Below are positions 8,006 through 17,088 of a stretch of DNA of 64,000 nucleotides, piece after piece. The position numbers were made by a program, and so were the translations under genes. The notes under the pieces were generated by a model. The model was not told the origin of the DNA. It saw only the letters and a list, made by a program, of their open reading frames with translations, and searched no databases. The DNA is from Coleofasciculus sp. FACHB-1120 (GTDB taxonomy: Bacteria; Cyanobacteriota; Cyanobacteriia; Cyanobacteriales; FACHB-T130), in assembly GCF_014698845.1 (NCBI RefSeq), contig NZ_JACJTV010000001.1, forward strand, positions 372,001-436,000. The letters run 5' to 3'. The stretch's first letter is position 1. Each line of letters opens with the position of its first letter.

Positions 8006-10516
8006 ATGAACCCCCATAAATTATTATCCTGGGATGACCATTCGCACCAAATGACTCCTCGTAGACAGTTAGAGCATTTGGAAGAGATGGTTACAGTATT
8101 CACAGAGCAACCAATCCAGACGAATGAACAACTGCCAAAGGAGATTCTTGAAGGGAAAAGTTTTAAAACAGCGATCAGCGAAAGTGAGAGACGATTACAG
8201 GCTATTTTTAATCAAACATCCCAATTTATCGCGCTACTGCAATCAGATGGGATTGTCATAGAAGCCAATCAGACGGCGCTAGACTTCGGTGGAATCGCTG
8301 CAACTGATGTTATTGGTCGTCCTTTTTGGGAAGCGTCGTGGTGGAGCGTTTCGCCAAAGATCCAGGAAGGTTTAAAATGCGCGATCGCGCAAGCAGCATC
8401 TGGAGAATTTGTGAATTACGAAGTTGAGGTGCGCGGTGCTGGAGAGACTATCGCCTCCTTTGACTTCTCGCTGAAGCTTTTAAAGCTCGAAACAGAGTTG
8501 CTTGAAGCACAGCAAACACCACCTTTGTTGATTGCCCAAGGTCAGAATATTACCGAGTGCAAGCACTCAGAAAATCAGCTCACCCTGTGCAATCTGGAAC
8601 TGCTAACGCTATACAAAATTTCAGAGATCGCGCAGGAAACTCAATCTCTTCACACTGCATTTCAAGAGATTGTTGAACAAATTAGTATTGATACTGGTTT
8701 TCCGATTATCACCATCGAACTTTATGACGAAGCGCGGCAAATGATGGTGTTTGCAGGGCTAAAAGGAGTTCCCTTGCCTGCGGATACAACTGTTCTTGAG
8801 GTGCCGGTAGACGCGACGCTTTCGGGGACTGTAGTTCGCACGGGTCAACCTGTCGTGAAGACGGATCTTCCGCAGTCAGCCAAGAATAGTAACTTTAATA
8901 AAATATTTTCGCAGGCAGGGATTAAAACTTTCATTTGTATGCCGATGATCGTCAACCAACGGTCGATCGGAGTTTTAAGTTTAGCCCATCTAGAAATCGT
9001 TCAATGCAATGATTCATTCCTGAAATGGATCGGAAGTTTGGCTAATTCTATCGCTTCCCTAACCGAGCGCAAGCAGGCAGAGCAAGCACTACGGGAAAAC
9101 GAAGCGAGGTATCGTCGAATTGTCGAAACCACCGTTGAAGGGGTCTGGGTTCTCGATCCAGAGGGAAATACAGCTTTTGTGAATAACCAGATGGCACAAA
9201 TGCTTGGAGTAACAGCGGCTCAAATGCTAGGCAAACCTTTGTTTGCTTTTATGGATGACGAAGGTCGCGCGATCGCAGAAGCTTTAATAGAGCGTCGCCG
9301 CCAAGGAATTAAAGAACAACATGACTTTAAATTCCGCCGTCAGGATGGGTCCGATCTCTGGGCAATTGTTTCTACCAATCCCATCTTCGATCGAGCGGGA
9401 AATTACGCGGGAGTTCTGGGGATGGTAACGGATATCACCCAGCGCAAAGCCACTGAAGAGGCGTTGTTGCAGCAGGCAAAGCGGGAGTTGTTGATTCGGG
9501 TCATTACTCACCAAATCCGTCAATCTCTAAAGCTGGAGGAGATTCTTAACACGACGGTGACAGAAGTGCGACAATTTCTTGCCTGCGACCGGGTAGTCAT
9601 TTTCCGCTTTCATCCAGACTGGAGCGGCGTTATCGCAGTTGAGTCGGTCGATTCTAGGTGGACACCAATTTTGGGATCGACGATGACAGACCATTGCTTT
9701 GCACACACTTATGTGGAGCCTTACAAAAACGGTCGGATTCTAGCAATTGAAGATATTTATACCGCCGGGATAAGTCCGTGTCACATTGATTTACTGGCTC
9801 AGTTTCAGGTGAGAGCAAACTTGGTAGTTCCCATACTCCAAGGCGAGGATTTGTGGGGTTTATTGATTGCTCATCATTGTTCGCAACCGCGACAATGGCA
9901 GCAGATAGAGATTAATTTACTCCAAGAATTAGCAACACAGGCGGGAATCGCGATTAAACAAGCCCAACTTTATCAACAGTTAGAGGAAGCGAATCAGGAG
10001 TTGCAGCGCCTTGCCGTTTTAGATGGCTTAACTCAGGTCGCGAATCGCCGTTGCTTTGATCAGTACATGAATAGTGAGTGGCAGCGGCTGCTACGAGAGC
10101 AAGTACCCTTATCCTTAATTTTGGGCGATATCGATTTTTTTAAACCCTACAACGATACTTACGGTCATCAAGCGGGAGATGAATGTTTAAAGGCAGTGGC
10201 GAGTGCGATTCGGCGTGCAGTCGGTCGTTCGACCGATTTAGTGGCTCGCTATGGGGGGGAAGAATTTGCCATTATTTTGCCAAATACGATGGCTGAGGGA
10301 GCAATCCAAGTGGCTGAGAAAATCCGGGCTGAAGTGAAGGCGTTAGCGATCGCTCATGTTAATTCTCAGGCCAGTCAGCAGCTCACGCTCAGTTTGGGCA
10401 TTGCTAGTGTGGTTCCGACTTCAGAATCCTCACCAGCAATGCTGATTTCCGCAGCAGATACCGCTCTCTACCAGGCAAAAGCCGCAGGGCGCGATCGCTA
10501 TTACGCACACCATTAA
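8006..10516 (+). CDS. PAS-GAF-PAS-GAF diguanylate cyclase (GGDEF)
   Basis: A soluble 836-residue signalling enzyme that should make c-di-GMP from GTP. Domains in order: PAS (about 55-185), GAF (195-350), PAS/PAC (355-490, ending in a DITQRKATEEA linker), a second, phytochrome-like GAF (505-660) and a GGDEF domain (680-836). The active-site loop is GGEEF (750-754). An RxxD product-inhibition site (RSTD, 741-744) sits five residues before it, so feedback control by c-di-GMP is expected. No cysteine in an obvious bilin-binding DXCF motif was seen, so the GAF ligands are unknown. There is no EAL domain and no membrane segment. Its TAA overlaps the convergent DUF1995 stop by four bases. Confidence 0.9.
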   Translation: MNPHKLLSWDDHSHQMTPRRQLEHLEEMVTVFTEQPIQTNEQLPKEILEGKSFKTAISESERRLQAIFNQTSQFIALLQSDGIVIEANQTALDFGGIAATDVIGRPFWEASWWSVSPKIQEGLKCAIAQAASGEFVNYEVEVRGAGETIASFDFSLKLLKLETELLEAQQTPPLLIAQGQNITECKHSENQLTLCNLELLTLYKISEIAQETQSLHTAFQEIVEQISIDTGFPIITIELYDEARQMMVFAGLKGVPLPADTTVLEVPVDATLSGTVVRTGQPVVKTDLPQSAKNSNFNKIFSQAGIKTFICMPMIVNQRSIGVLSLAHLEIVQCNDSFLKWIGSLANSIASLTERKQAEQALRENEARYRRIVETTVEGVWVLDPEGNTAFVNNQMAQMLGVTAAQMLGKPLFAFMDDEGRAIAEALIERRRQGIKEQHDFKFRRQDGSDLWAIVSTNPIFDRAGNYAGVLGMVTDITQRKATEEALLQQAKRELLIRVITHQIRQSLKLEEILNTTVTEVRQFLACDRVVIFRFHPDWSGVIAVESVDSRWTPILGSTMTDHCFAHTYVEPYKNGRILAIEDIYTAGISPCHIDLLAQFQVRANLVVPILQGEDLWGLLIAHHCSQPRQWQQIEINLLQELATQAGIAIKQAQLYQQLEEANQELQRLAVLDGLTQVANRRCFDQYMNSEWQRLLREQVPLSLILGDIDFFKPYNDTYGHQAGDECLKAVASAIRRAVGRSTDLVARYGGEEFAIILPNTMAEGAIQVAEKIRAEVKALAIAHVNSQASQQLTLSLGIASVVPTSESSPAMLISAADTALYQAKAAGRDRYYAHH

Positions 10517-11253
10517 CGGCTCAGGGTACGAATAAACCGTTGTAAATTGGTGAATAATCCGGATTTTTTCGGCGTTGGGGCGGGGCTGGGATTGGCGGCG
10601 TCCTTAGCCTGAGTTGTTCCTGCCAGGATATTGTCAAGTTCTTCGCCCACAGGTTTTGTAGAAACTTCGGCAATCAGCTGATAGTTGTCGTTTGTTTCCT
10701 GCCAAACTTGCCAGGAGGACGGGTAGCAGCGAAGCACCGCAGCACCGTCGAGGGGTCTGAGATAGTAGCTAGATTCCAGGGTAGTTAGGAAGCGATCGCG
10801 CAATTGTCGTCCCGCATAACCAATGCCAATAATGGCGACGTCTTCTAGATTAGGGTTGAGGAGAACAACCGGGCGATCGCCTGCTGCTTCGCACAGTTTT
10901 TCGACTTGCAAGACTTCTACTGCGGAAGGTTCAACGAACAAGAAAACGCGATCTTCTGGGTGAATTTTCTCATCTACGGACGATCGGCTACTGCCAATAT
11001 CTGTAATTTTAAAGGGTACTTGTCCCCAGTCGCGGCGGGCAAGGGCAGCTGCCCCAGCATCGGGAAAGAAAACTTTCAACTCCGATGCCATCTCCTCAAA
11101 GGCTTCGATAAATTGTAAGGCGACGGGCATCGGTTTGAGTTCTGGGAAGACTAACTCAACTTTGATTCGGGTGTAACCATTGGCGATCGCAGCTTGGGTT
11201 GCTTCGCGGGATTGCGCGATCGCTTCTTCTAGTGATTTGGGAAGTTCTGCCAT
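10513..11253 (-). CDS. DUF1995 domain-containing protein
   Basis: A 246-residue protein of the DUF1995 family, found in cyanobacteria and plastids; plant relatives include a photosystem II assembly factor (LPA3-like). The conserved start LPKSLEEAIAQ, followed by VELVFPELKPMPVALQF, and the central VLLNPNLEDVAIIGIGYAGR block are visible. The last 40 residues are a Pro/Ala-rich linker and a basic tail. No signal or membrane segment is present. A photosynthetic assembly role is only an inference from the plant member. Its stop overlaps that of the diguanylate cyclase by four bases. Confidence 0.82.
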   Translation of the reverse strand: MAELPKSLEEAIAQSREATQAAIANGYTRIKVELVFPELKPMPVALQFIEAFEEMASELKVFFPDAGAAALARRDWGQVPFKITDIGSSRSSVDEKIHPEDRVFLFVEPSAVEVLQVEKLCEAAGDRPVVLLNPNLEDVAIIGIGYAGRQLRDRFLTTLESSYYLRPLDGAAVLRCYPSSWQVWQETNDNYQLIAEVSTKPVGEELDNILAGTTQAKDAANPSPAPTPKKSGLFTNLQRFIRTLSR

Positions 11254-11307
11254 CTCGAAAATTGTTGAATTTAAGTGGATTCAGCCAAAATGTCAAATTC
11301 ATTAAAA

Positions 11308-11340
11308 AACCTCTCCCTAACCCTCTCCTAAGAGGAAAGG
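11308..11340. repeat. CT-rich palindromic dispersed repeat (divergent copy)
   Basis: The sequence CCTCTCCCTAACCCTCTCCT followed by AGAGGAAAGG belongs to the same loose family of intergenic palindromes seen near 16.9, 25.8 and 27.5 kb. A second partial GGAAGGAGGTTGGGGATTCGG stretch lies near 11421-11441. Confidence 0.5.
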
Positions 11341-11495
11341 AGACAAGAGAAAGAATGTTTTAATTCTGTAGGGATTGCTGCTTTCCTCCGTTAGGGAAGC
11401 GGCGCGGAACGCGCAGTACGGGAAGGAGGTTGGGGATTCGGTTTAATGTTGTCGTTGATGATTCCCACCTACTAATTACTGTGAGTCGTTAGCAT

Positions 11496-12686
11496 TCAAA
11501 ATTCTAAACTCAAAACTCGCTCCGGCTGAAAGCTAATTCTGGAAACAGGCATCAATCGTTCTAAAACTTGCTTCAGCACCATTGCCGCCCAGTCTACATC
11601 AGCTTCCTCTGTGTCCCGTCCCAGGGTGAAGCGAATGCCTCCCAAGGCAACTGCATCGCTGTATCCCATTGCCAGCAAGATGGGGCTGGGGCTGAGTTTG
11701 CCACTGTGACAGGCGGAACCGGCACTGATGGCAATTCCAGCTAGGTTCATCTGCCGCACCAAGGTCTTTCCGGTGATTTTTTCACTCTCACCGATAACGC
11801 TGAAACTGACGTGGTGGGGTAGCCGATGCTGCCTGTCGCCGGTGGGGATGAGGTGGGGAACATCCGCTAAATGGGAAAATAAGCGATCGCGCAATTTTAT
11901 CAATCTCGGTGTCTCTGTTCCCAATTCTTGCGCCGCCAACTCAGCCGCCACGCCAAAACCAGCAATCACCGGAACAGCCTGAGTTCCGGAACGCAGCTTC
12001 AATTCTTGCCCTCCCCCGCACAATAAGGGCGCTAACTCCACACCAGGGCGGAGATAAAGGGCACCCGCACCCTGAATGCCATAGATTTTGTGGCTGGAAA
12101 GAGAGAGCATATCCACTGGCAGTTGCTGCACGTCAATCGGCAAACGCCCAGCTACTTGGACGGCATCGGTGTGAAACAATACCCCGTGGGAACGGGCAAT
12201 CTTGCCCAATTCCTCAATCGGTTGCAGCGTGCCGACTTCGCTTTGCCCGTAAATAATCGAAACTAAGACTGTATTCGGTTGCAGCGCCTTTTCTAAATCG
12301 GTGGGATTTACCCGTCCTTTGATATCTACAGGCAACCGCGTCACCTGCCAACCCCATAACTCTAATAAACGTGCCGGTTCTGACACGGCTGAATGCTCGA
12401 CGCTGGAGATAATAATATGCTGGGGCGTCCTGTAGCTGCGGGCAACCCCCATAATCGCCAGATTGTCTGCCTCGGTGCCGCCAGAAGTGAAGATAATCGA
12501 CTCAGCCGGTGCGTTAATGAGTCCAGCGACTTGAATTCTTGCCTGTTCCAGAACCGTTGCAGCCCGTTGCCCCCACTCGTGCAAACTGGAAGGATTTCCC
12601 CACTGCTGGGTGAGGACGGTTTGCATCAGGGCGATCGCTTCTGGGCGAGTGGGCGTAGTAGCACTATAATCCAGATAAATTTGCAT
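11496..12686 (-). CDS. Cysteine desulfurase, NifS/IscS family
   Basis: A 396-residue PLP-dependent class V aminotransferase-fold enzyme that removes sulfur from cysteine for Fe-S clusters and thiolated tRNAs. Visible features are the N-terminal YLDYSATTPTRPEA, the HIIISSVEHSAV block (PLP-stacking His), the Schiff-base lysine in SSHKIYG (about 198) and the persulfide cysteine in SAGSACHSGK (about 326). Length and the long active-site loop fit the NifS/IscS (group I) type rather than SufS. No isc or nif partner genes are adjacent, so its specific client is unknown. A HIP1 site and a hairpin-poor spacer follow. Confidence 0.9.
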   Translation of the reverse strand: MQIYLDYSATTPTRPEAIALMQTVLTQQWGNPSSLHEWGQRAATVLEQARIQVAGLINAPAESIIFTSGGTEADNLAIMGVARSYRTPQHIIISSVEHSAVSEPARLLELWGWQVTRLPVDIKGRVNPTDLEKALQPNTVLVSIIYGQSEVGTLQPIEELGKIARSHGVLFHTDAVQVAGRLPIDVQQLPVDMLSLSSHKIYGIQGAGALYLRPGVELAPLLCGGGQELKLRSGTQAVPVIAGFGVAAELAAQELGTETPRLIKLRDRLFSHLADVPHLIPTGDRQHRLPHHVSFSVIGESEKITGKTLVRQMNLAGIAISAGSACHSGKLSPSPILLAMGYSDAVALGGIRFTLGRDTEEADVDWAAMVLKQVLERLMPVSRISFQPERVLSLEF

Positions 12687-12752
12687 GGTTGATTAAGCGA
12701 CAGGCTGTCTCTTCTTTCAGCATATAGCGCCTCTCGCTAGAGCGTCTCTCGC

Positions 12753-13130
12753 TTAACCACCCGGTTTGCAGACGTTATATTCTTCGTGAGACATGACTCC
12801 TTCTGGCACCAGCTTCGTCCCGCAGTCGCGGCAAATCATCCGGTAGTCGCGGCTCAAGGGGATACTAATAATCAAGCGGTTGTGGCGCATCCGCTTTCCC
12901 CGAAATTCTATATAGTTCCGGCTACCTTCCAATCTAGCGATGATGGTTCGCGCCTTCAAGACCAAATGAGCGGGAAGATGTCTTAAATTAATCGGATCGA
13001 GTGAAAAAGAGGCTTCCCACTCCTGTTTTTCCTGTTTTTTTTGAATCCAGGTGGCGCATTCTTGAATGCAGCGATGGCAAGTTTGACCATAGCCTTTGTG
13101 ACCGCACGAAAACGTTTTTTTTCTTGGCAT
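12753..13130 (-). CDS. Zinc-ribbon-like protein with RelE-like C-terminal segment
   Basis: A cysteine-rich protein of about 125 residues. The N-terminus carries C-x(1)-H and C-x2-C elements (FSCGHKGYG, CHRCIQEC) that look like a zinc knuckle, consistent with a cyanobacterial zinc-binding DUF7682-type family. The second half (KARTIIARLEGSRNYIEF, then NRLIISIPLSRDYRMIC) resembles the beta-sheet core of RelE/ParE-type proteins, and two further cysteines (CRDCG) follow. I chose ATG 13130 (MPRKKTFSCGHKG) over an ATG 13 codons earlier because the conserved part begins there. No antitoxin gene is adjacent. Function is unknown. Confidence 0.6.
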   Translation of the reverse strand: MPRKKTFSCGHKGYGQTCHRCIQECATWIQKKQEKQEWEASFSLDPINLRHLPAHLVLKARTIIARLEGSRNYIEFRGKRMRHNRLIISIPLSRDYRMICRDCGTKLVPEGVMSHEEYNVCKPGG

Positions 13131-13334
13131 ACAAATATAGTGGTGTGGCTTCATGCCTCCCACCCCCACAAAGCTTTTATCCTGTGGAAACTCTCCGCCG
13201 TGGGCGGTTGGACAAGATCGAATATTTTGTCCGCTTGCAGTTTATGTTAATGCAATAGGGGCAAGTCTCTGAGACTCCTTTTCGCTTGTTGACGAAAAAG
13301 CGGTAATGACACCGCGAATCCGTCAGGTTATCGT

Positions 13335-15167
13335 GTGGGTGATGAAAGAAATTTATGCTTTGATGACGTAAAAAAGGGATGGCGAGTTCGCCTATCCTCT
13401 CTTATCTATCAGCGAATCCAACTTCCCGTGCATCTTCTTTTTTTCCCACTTACAATCCGTCTGGGTTTCACATTGCTGCTGGCGCTAACTCTCGGCGCGT
13501 GTCAGCGGGTGCAGTCGCAAAATTCCCGTCTCACGCCTCTGCCTCAAGATCCGTTTGTTCAGGTATATTTCAACCACGCCCAAACGTCAGAATATACTGA
13601 GCCGTATCGCCAGCAACGACGGCAGGGAGATGATTTAGAGCAACAGATTGTCGATGCGATCGCTTCTGCTAAATCCAGCGTTGATGTGGCGGTGCAAGAG
13701 TTGCGCTTACCGAAGATTGCACAGGCGCTAGTGGATCGCAAGAAAGCTGGGGTAAAAGTTCGGGTAATTTTAGAAAATACTTACAGTCGTCCTCTCAGTG
13801 CGATCGCTTCAGCAGAGTTAGCGAAACTGCCGCAACGAGAACAGCAACGCTACCAAGAATTTCTCAAATTAGTAGACCGCAACGGCGATAATCAGCTTAG
13901 TCCAGCGGAAATTAACCAAGGGGATGCCTTGGTGATGTTACGGAACGCAGGTATCCCGACAATCGACGATACGGCTGACGGTTCTAAAGGCAGCAGCCTG
14001 ATGCATCACAAACTTGTGATCGTCGATAACGCAAAACTTATCGTGACTTCCGCTAACTTCACGACATCGGATATTCACGGTGATTTTGCTAAGCCTAACA
14101 GTTTGGGCAATGCCAATAACTTGCTGAAAATCGATAGTCCTGAGTTGGCAACCCTTTTCACCCAAGAGTTTAACTCGATGTGGGGCGATGGGCCAGGAGG
14201 CAAACCGGATAGTAAATTCGGCATCAAAAAGCCCTATCGATCCGCACAGCAAGTAAAGCTTGTCAATACCACCGTCACCGTCCAATTTTCCCCAACCTCG
14301 ACCACTCAACCCTGGAATCAAACCAGTAACGGCTTAATTGGCAAAACCTTAAGTACCGCCGCCCAATCTGTTGATATGGCGCTGTTTGTCTTCTCCGATC
14401 AGCATTTAGCGAATATTCTAGAAACCGACCATCAAAATGGGGTGCAGGTACGGGCTTTAATCGACCCCGATTTTGTCTATCGTCCCTACAGTGAAGCGTT
14501 GGACATGATGGGCGTCGCCTTGAGCAATCAATGCAAGTATGAAGCCGATAACCGTCCTTGGCAAGAACCGATTACCACGGTTGGCGTGCCTCTGCTGCCA
14601 AAGGGCGATTTATTACATCACAAATTTGGGGTGGTGGATAAAAAAAACGTCATCACTGGCTCCCACAACTGGTCAGAAGCCGCCAATAGCGGCAATGATG
14701 AGACGGTGTTAGTCATTGAAAGTCCGACGGTTGCTGCCCATTATCAGCGCGAATTTGACCGCCTTTATGAGAATGCTGTGTTAGGTGTTCCTGATGGGAT
14801 TGGGCAAAAAATACAGGCACAGCAGAAACAATGTCTCCAGGTAACAACAGGTTCTCAACCCTCCCAAACCACCGCCGCTGCCAATCTAAAAGCCAAACTT
14901 CCGATCCAAAAGGCGCAACCACCTAAAAATCTCTCTACCTCTCCTCAGCCCTCCGTCCCTAGCCCTCAGCCCGATTCCTATCTAGTCAACCTCAACACTG
15001 CAAGTAAAGAAGAAATCGAGGCATTACCCGGAGTCGGGCCAAAATTAGCTCAGCGCATTATCGAGGCACGTCAGCAGAAACCCTTTACTTCGCTACAAGA
15101 CCTTGACAAAGTGCCGGGAGTTGGCCCCAGCTTACTTGAAAAAATAAGCGATCGCGTGACTTGGTAG
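13335..15167 (+). CDS. Exported phospholipase-D-family protein with EF-hand and ComEA-like HhH tail
   Basis: A 610-residue PLD-superfamily protein with two HKD motifs, MHHKLVIVD (about 222-229) and LHHKFGVVD (about 428-434), which together form one phosphodiesterase active site. The first PLD half is interrupted by a canonical EF-hand loop, DRNGDNQLSPAE (about 182-193). After a Pro/Ser linker the C-terminus (about 550-610) is a ComEA-type double helix-hairpin-helix (LNTASKEEIEALPGVG, then KVPGVGPSLLE) that should bind DNA. A hydrophobic segment ending LTLGAC gives a lipobox with Cys56. I infer a calcium-dependent, envelope-anchored nuclease acting on extracellular DNA; a phospholipid substrate is the alternative. 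The start is uncertain, as a GTG near 13430 would give a shorter leader. Confidence 0.8.
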   Translation: MGDERNLCFDDVKKGWRVRLSSLIYQRIQLPVHLLFFPLTIRLGFTLLLALTLGACQRVQSQNSRLTPLPQDPFVQVYFNHAQTSEYTEPYRQQRRQGDDLEQQIVDAIASAKSSVDVAVQELRLPKIAQALVDRKKAGVKVRVILENTYSRPLSAIASAELAKLPQREQQRYQEFLKLVDRNGDNQLSPAEINQGDALVMLRNAGIPTIDDTADGSKGSSLMHHKLVIVDNAKLIVTSANFTTSDIHGDFAKPNSLGNANNLLKIDSPELATLFTQEFNSMWGDGPGGKPDSKFGIKKPYRSAQQVKLVNTTVTVQFSPTSTTQPWNQTSNGLIGKTLSTAAQSVDMALFVFSDQHLANILETDHQNGVQVRALIDPDFVYRPYSEALDMMGVALSNQCKYEADNRPWQEPITTVGVPLLPKGDLLHHKFGVVDKKNVITGSHNWSEAANSGNDETVLVIESPTVAAHYQREFDRLYENAVLGVPDGIGQKIQAQQKQCLQVTTGSQPSQTTAAANLKAKLPIQKAQPPKNLSTSPQPSVPSPQPDSYLVNLNTASKEEIEALPGVGPKLAQRIIEARQQKPFTSLQDLDKVPGVGPSLLEKISDRVTW

Positions 15168-15273
15168 CAACTGCTTCTTCTTTCCGGATAGGGACAATTT
15201 GCTGGTGCTAACGACAATTGGACTAAGCATCTGACAGGATAGTGCTGGTCTTAATGTACTGGGGTGTTGTTAC

Positions 15274-16905
15274 ATGAAGCTGATCCGCCTTCTCCTCAAA
15301 AATTCTTGGGTAACAGTCATTCTGGCTGCATTGACGGGTCTTCTCAGCGGCGGGAGTAGTGCGGGTCTAATTGCCCTAATTAACCTCACATTAAGAGATA
15401 TTCAATTACCAACAACGACCCTTGCTTGGAGCTTTGTTGGTTTGTGCTTGCTTCTGTTTGTGACTACGACTGCTTCCCAATTGCTGATTGCCCGATTAGC
15501 AGAGGAGGTCATCTTCAATCTGCGAATGCTCTTAAACCAACGCATTTTAGCTTGCCCCTTGCGTCACCTAGAAGAAATTGGCTCCTCCCGCCTTCTAGCT
15601 ACCCTCACAGAAGATATTGAGGTAATTTCTAGTGCCTCTATTTCCGTTTCCGGACTGTTTGTAAATGTCGCTATTTTAGTAGCGTGCCTGCTCTATTTGA
15701 GCTGGCTATCTGTGCCTGTATTCTTTTTTATCCTAGGCTTCATGGCGTTAGGAATCTTTAGCCACACGCTACTGGTGACTAAGGGCAGGGATTCTTTCAA
15801 ACTTTCCCGTGAAGTGCGAGACAAGTTATACGAGCATTTCCGGACTACCACGGAGGGAACTAAGGAACTCAAGCTGCACAACTCTAGACGCCAAGCGTTT
15901 CTCTCTCAAGACCTCCAGTCTACCGCTGCGTCTTCGCGCCATTACCGAGTTGCGGCGATGAGTATTTTTGCTTTGGCGGGAAGTTGGGGGCTGTTATTGT
16001 TCTTCGTTCCCATTGGTTTGCTGATTTTTGGTTTACCTCTGCTGAGAAATATTCCTGTTTCTGTTCTATCCGGCTATGCCTTAACGATCATCTTTATGAT
16101 TACTCCGTTGCGGGGTATTTTAAACACTCTTCCCGATTTAAGTAGAGCGAATGTTGCTTTAGATAAGATTGAATCGCTTGGCTTATCGTTGGTAGCCCAG
16201 AGAACTGAGGAGCATCTGACGACGACTCTAGATTCGCAGCTTGAGTGGAATTCTTTAAAATTAGTGGGAGTGACTCATGCTTACCGTGGGGAACGGGAAG
16301 AACATCGCTTCATTCTAGGGCCACTCGACGTAACTTTTCATCGTGGAGAATTAGTGTTTGTTGTCGGTGGTAATGGGAGCGGCAAATCTACTCTTGTGAA
16401 GCTGCTAGTTGGACTCTATATTCCAGAATCAGGAGAAATTCAGTTTGACGGTAAACCGATTACAGATAAAAATCGCGAGTGGTATCGTCAGCAGTTTTCA
16501 GTTGTTTTCTCTGACTTCTATCTTTTTACCCGTCTTCTAGGATTAGACACTCCATCACTAACTAACCAAACCCAAAAGTATTTAGAAAAGCTGGAATTAG
16601 ATCATAAAGTGCAGGTAAAAGACGGTATTCTTTCCACTACTACCTTATCCCAAGGACAACGCAAGCGTCTTGCTTTATTAACGGCGTATTTGGAAGATCG
16701 TCCTATTTATATATTTGACGAATGGGCGTCAGACCAAGACCCAGTATTCAAGGAAGTTTTTTACACGCAACTGTTGCCAGAGTTAAAAAGTAGAGGGAAG
16801 ACGGTTCTGGTTGTTACTCACGATGACCGCTATTTTGAAGTTGCCGATCGGATTGTGAAGTTGGATTATGGGAAAGTGCAATATGATAAAAGCTTACATG
16901 GTTGA
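15274..16905 (+). CDS. Cyclic-peptide-export-type ABC transporter (fused permease-ATPase)
   Basis: A 543-residue half-transporter of the SyrD/PvdE class (cyclic peptide export). The N-terminal half has about six membrane helices. The ATPase half has Walker A GGNGSGKST (365-373), a signature LSQGQRKR (about 459), Walker B IYIFDEWASDQDP (about 479-491) and the H-loop VVTHDD. The FDEWASDQDP block is typical of this class. Relatives move peptides or siderophore precursors across the inner membrane, although some act in periplasmic modification. It stands directly before the oxygenase-rich region and may export its product, but the next gene is on the other strand, so the link is inferred. Confidence 0.85.
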   Translation: MKLIRLLLKNSWVTVILAALTGLLSGGSSAGLIALINLTLRDIQLPTTTLAWSFVGLCLLLFVTTTASQLLIARLAEEVIFNLRMLLNQRILACPLRHLEEIGSSRLLATLTEDIEVISSASISVSGLFVNVAILVACLLYLSWLSVPVFFFILGFMALGIFSHTLLVTKGRDSFKLSREVRDKLYEHFRTTTEGTKELKLHNSRRQAFLSQDLQSTAASSRHYRVAAMSIFALAGSWGLLLFFVPIGLLIFGLPLLRNIPVSVLSGYALTIIFMITPLRGILNTLPDLSRANVALDKIESLGLSLVAQRTEEHLTTTLDSQLEWNSLKLVGVTHAYRGEREEHRFILGPLDVTFHRGELVFVVGGNGSGKSTLVKLLVGLYIPESGEIQFDGKPITDKNREWYRQQFSVVFSDFYLFTRLLGLDTPSLTNQTQKYLEKLELDHKVQVKDGILSTTTLSQGQRKRLALLTAYLEDRPIYIFDEWASDQDPVFKEVFYTQLLPELKSRGKTVLVVTHDDRYFEVADRIVKLDYGKVQYDKSLHG

Positions 16906-16940
16906 TGGGATTTTTTCTTAAATTATTACTTTTAATTCGG

Positions 16941-16978
16941 AACCCCACCCCAGCCCTCCCCGTTAACGGGGAGGGGGA
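16941..16978. repeat. Dispersed palindrome, CCCTCCCCGTTAACGGGGAGGG family
   Basis: A GAACCCCACCCCAGCCCTCC run leads into a perfect palindrome centred on GTTAAC. Near-identical copies lie at 25775-25815 and, more divergent, at 27490-27545. A pyrimidine-rich stretch (TCTCTTTCTTTTTT) follows downstream, so this copy may act as a terminator for the ABC gene. Confidence 0.75.
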
Positions 16979-17088
16979 AATATGTCTCTTTCTTTTTTAT
17001 GGGAGGATTGCAAGATTTTGGGTTAAGAAATGTGATAAAAAGTTGCTTGTTTATTCTTTGGAATCATCAATTACCATTATCCATTCAT

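Noticed and set aside
15274-16905. ABC exporter as proof of a peptide product
   Set aside because: No peptide synthetase or precursor peptide was found, so the transporter class alone does not fix the product type.
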